DNA from: Roseovarius sp. THAF27
GTDB taxonomy: Bacteria; Pseudomonadota; Alphaproteobacteria; Rhodobacterales; Rhodobacteraceae
NCBI RefSeq assembly: GCF_009363655.1
Contig: NZ_CP045393.1
Coordinates: forward strand, 2,542,001-2,606,000
DNA: 64,000 nt
Direction of reading: 5' to 3'
Position numbers and translations under genes: made by a program. A model generated the notes under the pieces. That model was not told the origin of the DNA, made no database searches, and was given only the letters and a program-made list of their open reading frames with translations. This document shows, in pieces, positions 46,892 to 54,771 of the stretch. The first letter of the stretch is position 1. The number at the start of each line of letters is the position of its first letter.

Positions 46892-47091
46892 GACGCGTCT
46901 TGCGGATATTCCTGGTGTGGCTGGTTGTCTGGCCACTCGTGATGGCAGGGTTGGTAATTCTGCGAACCATCGGGCCGGATTGGCCGATGGCGTGGCGGAC
47001 ATTGGTGCTGACGGGCGTGCTGGTCCCGCTCATCTCGCTGGGGATCACACCAGTGGTGGCTTGGCTGACAAGCCGCCTCCACTGGCAATAG
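46888..47091 (+). CDS. Small two-helix membrane protein (DUF2798-like)
   Basis: A 67-residue protein with two hydrophobic helices (about 6-25 and 38-60) and a short polar link. It overlaps the MarR stop by four bases (ATGA), so it is coupled. Similar small proteins of the DUF2798 type often accompany MarR or TetR regulators; the match is tentative. Confidence 0.65.
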   Translation: MRRVLRIFLVWLVVWPLVMAGLVILRTIGPDWPMAWRTLVLTGVLVPLISLGITPVVAWLTSRLHWQ

Positions 47092-47095
47092 CGCA

Positions 47096-47120
47096 AAGGC
47101 CCCGGCAAAACCGGGGCCTT
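47096..47120. terminator. Two-way terminator
   Basis: AAGGCCCCGG/CCGGGGCCTT with loop CAAAA between the convergent ends at 47091 and 47148. The stem sequence equals that at 45414-45439. Confidence 0.8.
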
Positions 47121-47147
47121 ATGACAGGTAAAACTGCAAAGCCGCAA

Positions 47148-47909
47148 TCACCGCCCGAAGTTGAACCGCCGCATCACGACCAGGGACGCCGTGAAGCTGT
47201 CATCGTCCTGCACGATGGGCGAATCCGCCGCATCGCCCACATAGCGGTTCCAGGCCAGCGTCCCGTCGAGATACCAGTTCCGCGACAGCTCGTACTGCGC
47301 GCCGACCTCTATCCCCGCGCTGACGAGGCCCGAGCCGGGCGCGTAGGCGGGAAAGGCCGACAGAGTCGCCTCTGCCGGGGTGACGCCGAAATAGGTGGAC
47401 GCATAGTCATCCGACCCCCAAAGCGCGCGCGGCCCCACCGTCACCGTCCAGTCCTCGGAAGGGCGGAAGATCGCATCGGCGCCAAGCTCGCCCACCCAGC
47501 TTTCATGGCCGATTACGCCATAGCGCACATCGGCGAAGGCCTGGAAGTTCTCGGCGGTGTAGCCGACGCCGCCGCCGATCTCGACGCTGAAATCGACATC
47601 GCGCAACCCGGTCAGTTCCACGTGGTCCGAGCTGTCGCGCTTGCCGATCAGGCGCAGCGAGCCACGCGGCCGCCAGCCCAGATCGACCGCATTGGGGTCG
47701 GGATCGCCGAATTCGAGCCGGCCGATCCGGAGGTGGCCGAACTTGAACCCGCCGGTGACGCCCGCGTCGTAATCGTCCGAGCCGAAATACTCGGGCTGGT
47801 AATTGCCGCCGATGCCCGCCGCGAAGGACAGGCTGGGCCCGGATTGCGCCAGTGCCGTACCGGGAAGAAGGGGGGCGGCCATGGCGGCGATCAGGAAAGT
47901 ATATTTCAT
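47148..47909 (-). CDS. MipA/OmpV-family outer-membrane protein
   Basis: A 253-residue outer-membrane protein with signal peptide MKYTFLIAAMAAPLLPGTALAQ. It begins SLSFAAGIGGNYQPEYFGSDDY, the start typical of MipA/OmpV, and continues in alternating strands to a C-terminal RRFNFGR. Family members are scaffolds or small porins; the exact role is unknown. Confidence 0.88.
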   Translation of the reverse strand: MKYTFLIAAMAAPLLPGTALAQSGPSLSFAAGIGGNYQPEYFGSDDYDAGVTGGFKFGHLRIGRLEFGDPDPNAVDLGWRPRGSLRLIGKRDSSDHVELTGLRDVDFSVEIGGGVGYTAENFQAFADVRYGVIGHESWVGELGADAIFRPSEDWTVTVGPRALWGSDDYASTYFGVTPAEATLSAFPAYAPGSGLVSAGIEVGAQYELSRNWYLDGTLAWNRYVGDAADSPIVQDDDSFTASLVVMRRFNFGR

Positions 47910-47959
47910 ATGTTGTCCCTGTACGTCTCTTTGGGGGAAGGCCTCTGCCGGGTTGGGCG

Positions 47960-48742
47960 TCAGCTCAGGTTACCGTTGTACCAGTCATGCAGCGACACCT
48001 CGATGTCCACCCCGGCCTCGCTCAGCATCCGGGCAAAGACTTCGGGGTCCTGGGTGCCGCCTTCGCGACCGCGATAATGGTAGGGGATCACCATTGCGGG
48101 GGCGAATTCGGCCACCGCGTCGGCGGCCTGTTCGGCGGTCATGGTGAAAGGCAGGTTCATGCACACCAGCGCAAGGTCGATGTCCTGCAGGCCGCGCATC
48201 TCGTCGGTGCCTTCGGTGTCGCCCGAGATATAGACCCGGCCCGCATCGGTGGTCACGACGAAGCCGATATCGCCACGGTCCCGGGGATGGAAATCCATCC
48301 GGCCCTCGGTGATGTTGTAGGCGGGCACGGCCTCGATTCCGAGGTCCATCATCTCGGTTGTCTCGCCCGCCGCGATGGCCTGCGCGCGGCCCTGCATGTC
48401 CTCGGGCATAATGCCCATCACGTCGGCATTGGTCAGGATCGGCACCTCGGGCAGCGCCGCCAGAAGGTCGGCGCTGTAGTGGTCGCCGTGGCGGTGGGTG
48501 ACCAGAATCAGCCCGGGCTCGGGCAGGCCCTCATAGTCCGATGCCGCGCCCACCGGATCGACATAGACCACGCCCGCCGATGTCTCCATCACGAAGGACG
48601 CATGCGAGATCGGGTGAAGGGTCACGCCCCCGTCGAGAACGCTCATGCTGGCGCCCTCTTCGGCGGCAAGGGCAAGTGAGGGCAGCACGGTCACGGTGCC
48701 GGCCGCGGCGCTGCCGATCAGGAAATTGCGTCTGGTGGTCAT
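47960..48742 (-). CDS. Tat-exported MBL-fold metal-dependent hydrolase
   Basis: A 260-residue metallo-beta-lactamase-fold protein of the UlaG-like group. I chose MTTRRNFLIGSAAAG (48742), which is a twin-arginine signal, with GGAGGG upstream. Metal ligands are in THRHGDHYSAD (HxHxDH), with ISGDTEGTDE and IPYHYRGREGG later. The substrate is unknown; it is expected to work in the periplasm. Confidence 0.9.
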   Translation of the reverse strand: MTTRRNFLIGSAAAGTVTVLPSLALAAEEGASMSVLDGGVTLHPISHASFVMETSAGVVYVDPVGAASDYEGLPEPGLILVTHRHGDHYSADLLAALPEVPILTNADVMGIMPEDMQGRAQAIAAGETTEMMDLGIEAVPAYNITEGRMDFHPRDRGDIGFVVTTDAGRVYISGDTEGTDEMRGLQDIDLALVCMNLPFTMTAEQAADAVAEFAPAMVIPYHYRGREGGTQDPEVFARMLSEAGVDIEVSLHDWYNGNLS

Positions 48743-48876
48743 GGGACCCCTCCCGGTCTGTTGCATCGGTTGGTGGACCGGCGAAAGGCCGGACCCTGGT
48801 TCGCCAAGAAGGATAGTACGATCGAGGGCCGTGGCGAGGGGCGCGGGCCCATCTGTGCGAAAATCGACGCGACGGG

Positions 48877-49248
48877 TCAATAGCCGCCGGATTTCCAGCC
48901 CATGAAGGCCTTGGTCACCTCTTCGGAGATGTCCCAGGTCACGCGCCTGCCATCCCGGACAAAGGCCGTGTCACCGGGGCCAAGGTCCAGCGCATCGCCC
49001 GAGGCATGATCGGTGATGCGGCAGCGGCCCTGAAGAATAACCATCATTTCGTCGCTCTGCTCGGTGCAGTCGAACGCGCCTTCGGAACAGCTCCAGATCC
49101 CTGACCGCGTAGCATGGCCCGGCCCGCCGGCATCCAGCCGCCCGTGGCAGACCGGATCGCCCCGCACGATCCTGTAGTCGCTCTCCGGCGCATCAAAGGG
49201 CCAGTGCTCCAGCGGTCCGACATCGTCTCCGGGTCTGTATCTGCGCAT
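48877..49248 (-). CDS. Cupin-domain protein
   Basis: A 123-residue single-cupin protein. The motifs are degenerate: SDEMMVILQGRCRITDHASG (motif 1 without two His) and DALDLGPGDTAFVRDG. This fits the EutQ-like DUF861 group. It begins directly after the stop codon of the LysR gene, whose last codons hold its ribosome-binding site (GGAGGG), so the pair is coupled. Confidence 0.83.
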   Translation of the reverse strand: MRRYRPGDDVGPLEHWPFDAPESDYRIVRGDPVCHGRLDAGGPGHATRSGIWSCSEGAFDCTEQSDEMMVILQGRCRITDHASGDALDLGPGDTAFVRDGRRVTWDISEEVTKAFMGWKSGGY

Positions 49249-50181
49249 CTATCCCTCCAGCGTGACCAGGTCGGCGAAATGCTCCTGCACCACCGCCTGC
49301 ACGATGCCGCCGACCCGCCGCGCCAGCGCCGCATGGGCCGCGCGCCGGCGCCAGGCCAGGCCGATGGACCGGGCGAGGCGGCCATCGCGGAAGGGCCGGA
49401 TCGCCACGTCGTCCTCCTTGCCGTCCACCTCGGACCGGACATAGAGCGCGGGCAGGAAACTGACACCCATCCCCAGCGCCGTCATCTGGCGCAGCGCATC
49501 CAGGCTGGTGCCTTCGTAATCCTGCCGCAGCCGCGCGCCCACATCCTCGCACAGACGCAGCATCTGGCCATGCAACAGGTAGGCATCGGACAGCGACAGC
49601 ACGTCCTGCCCGTACAGGTCCGCCGCCTCGACACGCGCCTGTCCGGCCAGCGGATGGTCCTGCGCCACGGCCAGCTTCAACGGCTCGCGAAAGAGCCGCA
49701 TGACGTCGAGATCAGCCGATTGCACCGGCAGCTGCGTGAGGATCATGTCGTGCCGCCCCTCGGTCAGATCATCCTGCAGGCTGCGCGGCGCGGCATCGCG
49801 TATCACCAGCTTCAACGCCGGATACGCCCGGTGCAGGCGCCGGGTCACGAACGGCAGAAGGTATGGCCCCAGCGTCGGCGCGGTGCCTAGGTGCAGTGTG
49901 CCACCGATGCCGTCCCGCGCCGCGCGGGCCCGCTGCACCAGCGTTTCGATTTCGTCGACCACCTTGCGGGCCTGCTCCCTTACCTCGCGTCCCGCCGGCG
50001 TCAGGACGGCGCCGCGCCGCCCCCGCTCCACCAGGTCGACGCCAAGAGCGGATTCCAGCCGAACGATCTGCTGGCTGAGCGACGGCTGGCTGATCCCGGC
50101 GCGTTCAGCGGCCTTGCGATAATGGCCCGCCTCGCAGAGCGACAGGAAATAGCGCAACTGGCGCAAGGTGATCTCGTCCAT
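49249..50181 (-). CDS. LysR-family regulator, OxyR-like
   Basis: A 310-residue LysR regulator; start MDEITLRQLRYFL at 50181. The helix-turn-helix HYRKAAERAGISQPSLSQQI (about 19-38) is of the OxyR/CynR type. The peroxide-sensing Cys pair of true OxyR is not seen at the usual places (only LSLCEAG in the HTH part and LRLCEDV), so it is probably not a peroxide sensor. An ATAG-N7-CTAT dyad lies upstream. It is coupled to the cupin gene. Confidence 0.87.
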   Translation of the reverse strand: MDEITLRQLRYFLSLCEAGHYRKAAERAGISQPSLSQQIVRLESALGVDLVERGRRGAVLTPAGREVREQARKVVDEIETLVQRARAARDGIGGTLHLGTAPTLGPYLLPFVTRRLHRAYPALKLVIRDAAPRSLQDDLTEGRHDMILTQLPVQSADLDVMRLFREPLKLAVAQDHPLAGQARVEAADLYGQDVLSLSDAYLLHGQMLRLCEDVGARLRQDYEGTSLDALRQMTALGMGVSFLPALYVRSEVDGKEDDVAIRPFRDGRLARSIGLAWRRRAAHAALARRVGGIVQAVVQEHFADLVTLEG

Positions 50182-50211
50182 CCCATGGTCCTCGTCCCGA
50201 ACTTTTTCAAG

Positions 50212-50246
50212 ATAGGGTTTTCCTATCGGATTTTCAGCTTCGATAG
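50212..50246. promoter_or_regulatory. ATAG-N7-CTAT dyad upstream of LysR gene
   Basis: ATAG (50212-50215), CTAT (50223-50226) and another ATAG (50243-50246) lie in the divergent region between the LysR gene and the DUF465 gene. TCCTATCG/CGATAGGA also form a dyad. The motif spacing is that of OxyR half-sites, so this is the likely site of the LysR protein. Confidence 0.5.
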
Positions 50247-50320
50247 GATTTAATCGCCGCCCGCCCCTTCCCATGTCTTGTTCACGATTGACCGAACAGC
50301 ATCACCAAGGGAGGACCCTG

Positions 50321-50572
50321 ATGAAACGCCGCATTCTTTCGCCCAAGAGCCTGAAAGCCCGGATCGACACGCTGTCCCGCCGGCACCGCGAGCTTGACCT
50401 GCGCATCACGCGCGAGGAAAGCCGCCCCGCCACCGACACGCTGCGCCTCAAGCAGTTGAAGCAGGAAAGGCTGGGGCTGCGCGATGCGATCCGGCTGACG
50501 CAGACCCTGCTCAAGCGTCTGGACCCGCGCCCGGCCCGCCGCGGCTGGCAGCAGCAGTTTCATTCGGGTTAA
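50321..50572 (+). CDS. DUF465 (YdcH-like) protein
   Basis: An 83-residue helical protein; start at 50321 with AGGGAGG upstream. SLKARIDTLSRRHRELDLRI, then LKQLKQERLGLRDAI fits the two-helix hairpin of DUF465. It is longer at both ends than the E. coli form. It is divergent from the LysR gene; function unknown. Confidence 0.82.
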   Translation: MKRRILSPKSLKARIDTLSRRHRELDLRITREESRPATDTLRLKQLKQERLGLRDAIRLTQTLLKRLDPRPARRGWQQQFHSG

Positions 50573-50576
50573 GACG

Positions 50577-50666
50577 ATGGTCGATTTCTACATCGCTCTT
50601 ATGGCGCCGCGCTTGTCGCGCGGCCAGAACCTGGATGACCTCGAGGAGGCTTTGGCAGACGACTGA
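50577..50666 (+). CDS. Possible 29-residue microprotein
   Basis: An open frame MVDFYIALMAPRLSRGQN ending EEALADD, which starts 4 bases after the DUF465 stop codon. Codon use is like the neighbours. No clear ribosome-binding site is present, so expression would rely on coupling to DUF465. Confidence 0.3.
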   Translation: MVDFYIALMAPRLSRGQNLDDLEEALADD

Positions 50667-50980
50667 TTTCGTACCGGGGGCCGTTCCCTCATCCCGGCCC
50701 CCGGTGCGCGGCGACGCGCCCGGATCGCGCGAAAATCACGCGCGCAGGTCGCTTGCCCCGGGGCGGGGTCACGGTAATGAACAGGGGCGTTACGATGGCA
50801 CCCGCCCTTTGGACGATGTTGGGACCCATCAAACACCGCGTTTGGCGCAGACGGTACTGCGGTCCGACGTATGCGTCTCGGTCCCAATTCGACCGATCAC
50901 GCAAAGGATTCATTTAATGCGCACAGCACAACTCAATCGCCGCAGCGGTGAAGCGACCCGGCGATGCACGGCTCTGACGC
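50667..50980. other. Intergenic stretch before GcvT-like gene end
   Basis: These 314 bases lie between the DUF465 unit and the end of the opposite GcvT-like gene. A frame starting at 50918 (AAAGGA upstream) runs into the opposite gene and is Arg-rich, so I do not call it. No clear terminator or repeat was found. Confidence 0.4.
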
Positions 50981-52291
50981 TCAGCCGCGCGCCTCGCGCA
51001 CGTTGGGATGTTCAGACGGACGGAACGGCACATCGCACACCTCCGCAGCGGCCGCCTGGCCGGAATGCTCGGCATAGGCCTCGGGCAATTCCACGCGCAG
51101 CCGCGATCCGATGTCCGACAGGCGCCACGGCACGAAGGCCAGCGCGATGTTCACCTCCAGTTCCGGCGACCACCAGGCGGAGGTGACGTATCCCACCCGA
51201 CAGCCCTCGTCGTCCTGCACCAGCCAGAAATCGGACGGGTAATCCGTCACTGGCAAGCCATCCATCTTGATCCCGACCATCTTGAGGCGGAAGGGATATT
51301 CCCCCGCCTCGATCGCGTCGCGCTGACGTTCCAGCGCCGCCTTGCCGATATACTCCGCCGGTTTCTCTTTCGGCACTTGGTAGGCCAGGTTCACCTGGAA
51401 GGGCGAGGTCTCGTGATCCATGTCCTGCCCCCAGGACAGGATGCCGGCCGCAATCCGGCGGTGATGCCCGGGGGCGATCACCCGCAGGCCATAGCGCGCG
51501 CCGGTCCCGCGAATCGCGTACCACACTTTCTCGGCGTTCTCGGACGCGTCCCGCACGTAGACCTCGTAGCCCTTTTCGCCGGAAAATCCGGTCTGGCTGA
51601 TGACCACGGGAGCCCCGCCGATCGTGGCTTCCATCATGCCGTAATAGGGCACGTCGCGCAGCGTCTCGTCCACCAGGTCGACCATAAGGTCTTCGGACAA
51701 CGGCCCCTGGACCTGCAGGGGCGCGACGTCGATCTCGTCGATCTCGACATCCCATTTGCCGTGCACGTTGACGCCACGCAGCCAGAGCAGGAGGTCCGAG
51801 TCCGAGATCGAGAACCAGAATTCATCCTTCGACAGCCGCAGAAGGACGGGATCGTTGAGGATCCCGCCCTTTTCGTCACAGAGGATGCAGTATTTGCCAT
51901 GCATCGGCTCGATCTTCGTGGCATCGCGGGTGATCACGAAATTGACGAAGGCCTCCGCGTCCGGCCCGCGCACCCGGATCTGCCGCTCCACGGCCACGTC
52001 CCACAGGGTGACGCGATGCACCAGGCTGCGGTATTCCGCCATGGTGCCGCCATCCTCTTCGCGGACATAGCCGCGGGGGTGATACATCCGGTTATAGACC
52101 GTCGCGCGCCACGCCCCCGCCTCGACCGACAAGTGCCAGAAGGGCGATTTGCGAACCCGGGTGGAGACCAGCATCTCGACCGGGGTCGCGCCCGACTGGC
52201 GCAGGTTGACCGGCACGAGCCGGTCGCTCTGGTCTATTTCCGCAACATTGGGGTGGGTGAAGGTCCGGTTCTGCACGTCCTGCGTTGTCAT
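50981..52291 (-). CDS. GcvT/DmdA-family folate-dependent methyltransferase
   Basis: A 436-residue protein of the aminomethyltransferase (GcvT) family. TLWDVAVERQIRVRG, DEKGGILNDPVLLRLS and FWFSISDSDLLLWLRG are close to the matching blocks of the dimethylsulfoniopropionate demethylase DmdA as I recall them. It is about 65 residues longer than DmdA, with an extra N-terminal segment (about 1-60). Such enzymes move a methyl or methylene group to tetrahydrofolate. The substrate could be DMSP, a betaine or an O-methyl aromatic compound. AGGAGG precedes the start. Confidence 0.82.
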   Translation of the reverse strand: MTTQDVQNRTFTHPNVAEIDQSDRLVPVNLRQSGATPVEMLVSTRVRKSPFWHLSVEAGAWRATVYNRMYHPRGYVREEDGGTMAEYRSLVHRVTLWDVAVERQIRVRGPDAEAFVNFVITRDATKIEPMHGKYCILCDEKGGILNDPVLLRLSKDEFWFSISDSDLLLWLRGVNVHGKWDVEIDEIDVAPLQVQGPLSEDLMVDLVDETLRDVPYYGMMEATIGGAPVVISQTGFSGEKGYEVYVRDASENAEKVWYAIRGTGARYGLRVIAPGHHRRIAAGILSWGQDMDHETSPFQVNLAYQVPKEKPAEYIGKAALERQRDAIEAGEYPFRLKMVGIKMDGLPVTDYPSDFWLVQDDEGCRVGYVTSAWWSPELEVNIALAFVPWRLSDIGSRLRVELPEAYAEHSGQAAAAEVCDVPFRPSEHPNVREARG

Positions 52292-52504
52292 GGGCGACCT
52301 CCTTTTCTTCTCGGTGTAAACGCGTCACGGTCCGGCTGCGTTCCGTCAGACCCGCCCGCGCGGAAACGCGTGTGCGGACCTCCGCCGAGGAACCGGCCCC
52401 GCGCCGATCTGCCGGAGCCGGGCCGCCGGGCGTCGCATTTACGGGTTCCACCTCTCCCCTGCCCCATGGTATGCCCCGCAAGGTCAAAGCTGGGGGAGGC
52501 CCGC

Positions 52505-53434
52505 ATGTCCAAGGAAATCCGTCTTGCCTTCGCGCACCCGTCCGAGCGCGCGGACGCGACCGCCCCCGATGGCCCGCTCGACCGGATCTCGGTGCGCGAC
52601 CACGTCGTCGAGGTCGAGATCGGCGCGTTCCAGGCCGAGCGCGGCACCACCCAGCGCGTGGCGTTCAACGTGGTGGTCGAGGTACGCCCCATCACCGACC
52701 CGATCGACGACGACGTGGACCGCATCCTCAGCTATGACAAGGTGACCGAGGCCATCGCCGCCGAACTTGCCGAGGAACGCCTGAACCTGTTGGAAACCCT
52801 GGCCGAACGCATCGCCGAGCGCATTCTGATCGAGCCGCAGGCGGTGCGCACCTTTGTGCGCATCGAGAAGCTGGATCGCGGCCCCGGCGCGCTTGGCGTG
52901 GAAATCGTCCGCTCGGTCGACGACCTCAAGACCAAGCCGGTGGGCCATCACGCCGACATCACGCCGCATCCGCATGTCGTTTACCTCTCGAACACCGCCA
53001 TCGGCTCGCCCAACCTGTCGCGCTGGCTGGACCAGCTTCAGGCGCGGGCCGAGCCGGTGATCCTGTGCGTCGGCCACAACCGCGTCGACAGCCCGAAGAC
53101 CGGCCACCGCATGTCGCAGCGCCGCGTCGACCTCCTGGCGCTGGAACAGAACGCCTGGGTCCTGGCGGGCCGCGACGACCGCTGCGTCGTGGTGGGGACC
53201 CGGACCGAGCTGGACTGGGCGATGAAGAACGGCCAGATCAGCGTCTGGGCCCCGTCGAAGATCGTGCTGGACGCGGTCGACGGCCCGCGCACCGGCCCGG
53301 ATGATCCCGTCGGTCTGGCGGCATGGTTTGCCGGCCACATGGACGCCTCTGACCTGCTCTTGATCGGCGAGGTGCCGCCCCGGGACCCGCCCGTGCCGGT
53401 GCTGGTGCAGGACATCGCCCAAAGCGGCTTGTGA
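52505..53434 (+). CDS. folB: Dihydroneopterin aldolase fused to an amino-acid-kinase-like domain
   Basis: A 309-residue protein; start at 52505 with GGGGGAGG upstream. Residues about 25-145 are dihydroneopterin aldolase (ISVRDHVVEVEIGAF, ILSYDKVTEAI, LLETLAERIAERI), a folate pathway step. Residues about 155-300 resemble amino-acid kinases of the MfnE type (SQRRVDLLALEQNAWVLAG, QISVWAPSKIVLDA, LAAWFAGHMDASDLLLIG). The glycine-rich nucleotide loops are not kept, so the second domain may be non-catalytic. The stop codon is within a 10-base-pair hairpin (53428-53450). Confidence 0.85.
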   Translation: MSKEIRLAFAHPSERADATAPDGPLDRISVRDHVVEVEIGAFQAERGTTQRVAFNVVVEVRPITDPIDDDVDRILSYDKVTEAIAAELAEERLNLLETLAERIAERILIEPQAVRTFVRIEKLDRGPGALGVEIVRSVDDLKTKPVGHHADITPHPHVVYLSNTAIGSPNLSRWLDQLQARAEPVILCVGHNRVDSPKTGHRMSQRRVDLLALEQNAWVLAGRDDRCVVVGTRTELDWAMKNGQISVWAPSKIVLDAVDGPRTGPDDPVGLAAWFAGHMDASDLLLIGEVPPRDPPVPVLVQDIAQSGL

Positions 53435-53450
53435 GACCCCGTCTCACAAG
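53428..53450 (+). terminator. Hairpin over the folB stop codon
   Basis: CTTGTGAGAC/GTCTCACAAG with a CCC loop. The TGA stop of folB is inside the left arm. No T run follows. Confidence 0.55.
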
Positions 53451-53454
53451 CCAT

Positions 53455-53678
53455 CCCGGACCTGATCCGGGACCTCCCCGCCACCTCGCGCCACACCGCC
53501 CCGGACCCGATCCGGGACCTCCCGCCACCTCGCGCCACACCGCCCCGGACACGATCCGGGATCTCCCCGCCACCTCGCGCCACGCCGTCCCGGACCCGAT
53601 CCGGGACCTCCCCGCCACCTCGCGCAACGCCGTCCCGGACCCGATCCGGGACCTCCCTGCCCAAACGCGCCACCGTCA
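53455..53678. repeat. Five tandem 44-45-bp units with internal hairpins
   Basis: Units start at 53455, 53500, 53544, 53589 and 53634. Each has a short dyad CCCGGAC..GATCCGGG followed by a constant tail CTCCCCGCCACCTCGCGC. The last unit is diverged in its tail. The array fills the space between folB and folP. The dyad is a relative of the hairpins at 13340, 13568 and 46013. Confidence 0.9.
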
Positions 53679-53719
53679 CGACCATGCCCCCTGACCTCGC
53701 TGCCTCTAGACCGACCGCC

Positions 53720-54730
53720 ATGCCCCATTACCGCCCCCTCCCCCGCACCGACCACGCCCGCCCCGACACCGCACTGACGCTCGCGGGCGGCTGGTGCTGG
53801 TTCGACACGGTCGAGGAGGTGCATCGCGACGCGCCTTCCCGCCTGATCCCGGCGCAGTACGCCCCGGCAGAAGTCCTGTCCCGCCTGACCGCGCCCCGCG
53901 CCCCCGTCACCGGGTTGGACATGGCGCGCCCCGTCCTGATGGGCATCCTCAACGTCACGCCCGACAGCTTTTCCGACGGCGGCCAGCACAACGACCCCGA
54001 CGCGGCGCTGGCCCGGGCCCAGGCGATGACCGCCGCGGGGGCCGAGATCATCGACATCGGCGGCGAATCCACCCGCCCGGGCGCGTCCGAAGTGCCCTTG
54101 GACGAGGAAATCGCCCGCACCGCCCCGGTCATCGCAGCCCTGCGCCAGCGCAAGGACGTTCCCGTCTCCATCGACACCCGCAAGGCCCCCGTGGCCCGCG
54201 CCGCGCATCAGGCCGGCGCCAGCCTCGTCAACGACGTGGCGGGTTTCACCTTCGACCCGGCGCTTGCGCGCTTCTGCGCCGAGGCCGGCCTGCCGGTCTG
54301 CGTCATGCATGCCCAGGGCACGCCCGACGTGATGCAGAAGGACCCGCGCTACGACAACGTGGCGCTCGACATCTACGACTGGCTGGAAGAGCGCATCACC
54401 GCGCTGGAGAACGCCGGCATACCCCGCGACCGGATCATCGCCGATCCCGGCATCGGCTTCGGCAAGACGCTGGAGCACAACCTGACCCTGCTGCACAATC
54501 TGGCGTTGTTTCATGGGCTTGGCTGCGCGGTTCTGCTGGGCGCGTCGCGCAAGCGCTTCATCGGCACGATCGGCGGCACCGAAGAGGCGCGGCACCGCGC
54601 CCCCGGCTCGATCGCCGTGACGCTCGCGGGGGTTGCGCAAGGCATCCAGATACACCGGGTGCATGACGTGGCCGAAACGTCTGAGGCGCTCAGGCTCTGG
54701 ATGGCCGCCACCGTCGCGCCGGAAAATTAG
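53720..54730 (+). CDS. folP: Dihydropteroate synthase
   Basis: A 336-residue enzyme that joins p-aminobenzoate to the pterin pyrophosphate. GILNVTPDSFSDGG, DIGGESTRPGA, SIDTRKAPVARAA, NDVAGF and GASRKRFIG are the full set of motifs. About 75 residues precede the first motif, more than in E. coli, with AGGWCWFDTVEEV. I prefer MPHYRPLPRTD (53720) over an ATG 36 bases upstream. Its TAG stop lies in the first of two AT-rich hairpins. Confidence 0.95.
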   Translation: MPHYRPLPRTDHARPDTALTLAGGWCWFDTVEEVHRDAPSRLIPAQYAPAEVLSRLTAPRAPVTGLDMARPVLMGILNVTPDSFSDGGQHNDPDAALARAQAMTAAGAEIIDIGGESTRPGASEVPLDEEIARTAPVIAALRQRKDVPVSIDTRKAPVARAAHQAGASLVNDVAGFTFDPALARFCAEAGLPVCVMHAQGTPDVMQKDPRYDNVALDIYDWLEERITALENAGIPRDRIIADPGIGFGKTLEHNLTLLHNLALFHGLGCAVLLGASRKRFIGTIGGTEEARHRAPGSIAVTLAGVAQGIQIHRVHDVAETSEALRLWMAATVAPEN

Positions 54731-54771
54731 AAATTTTCCGGCCTGATAAAATTCGTACGAATTTTATCAGG
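54719..54771. terminator. Two AT-rich palindromes covering both stop codons
   Basis: CCGGAAAATT/AATTTTCCGG (54719-54741) contains the folP stop; the 30-base palindrome CCTGATAAAATTCG-TA-CGAATTTTATCAGG (54742-54771) contains the stop of the convergent transporter gene. It fits a two-way terminator. Confidence 0.8.

Noticed and set aside
53455..53678. CRISPR array
   Set aside because: Units are contiguous without unique spacers, only five in number, with no cas genes nearby.
53038..53721. Minus-strand frame with repeated GGGEVPDRVRDGVAR-like units
   Set aside because: The protein repeats only reflect the 45-base DNA tandem array read in an open frame; there is no start context or known repeat family.
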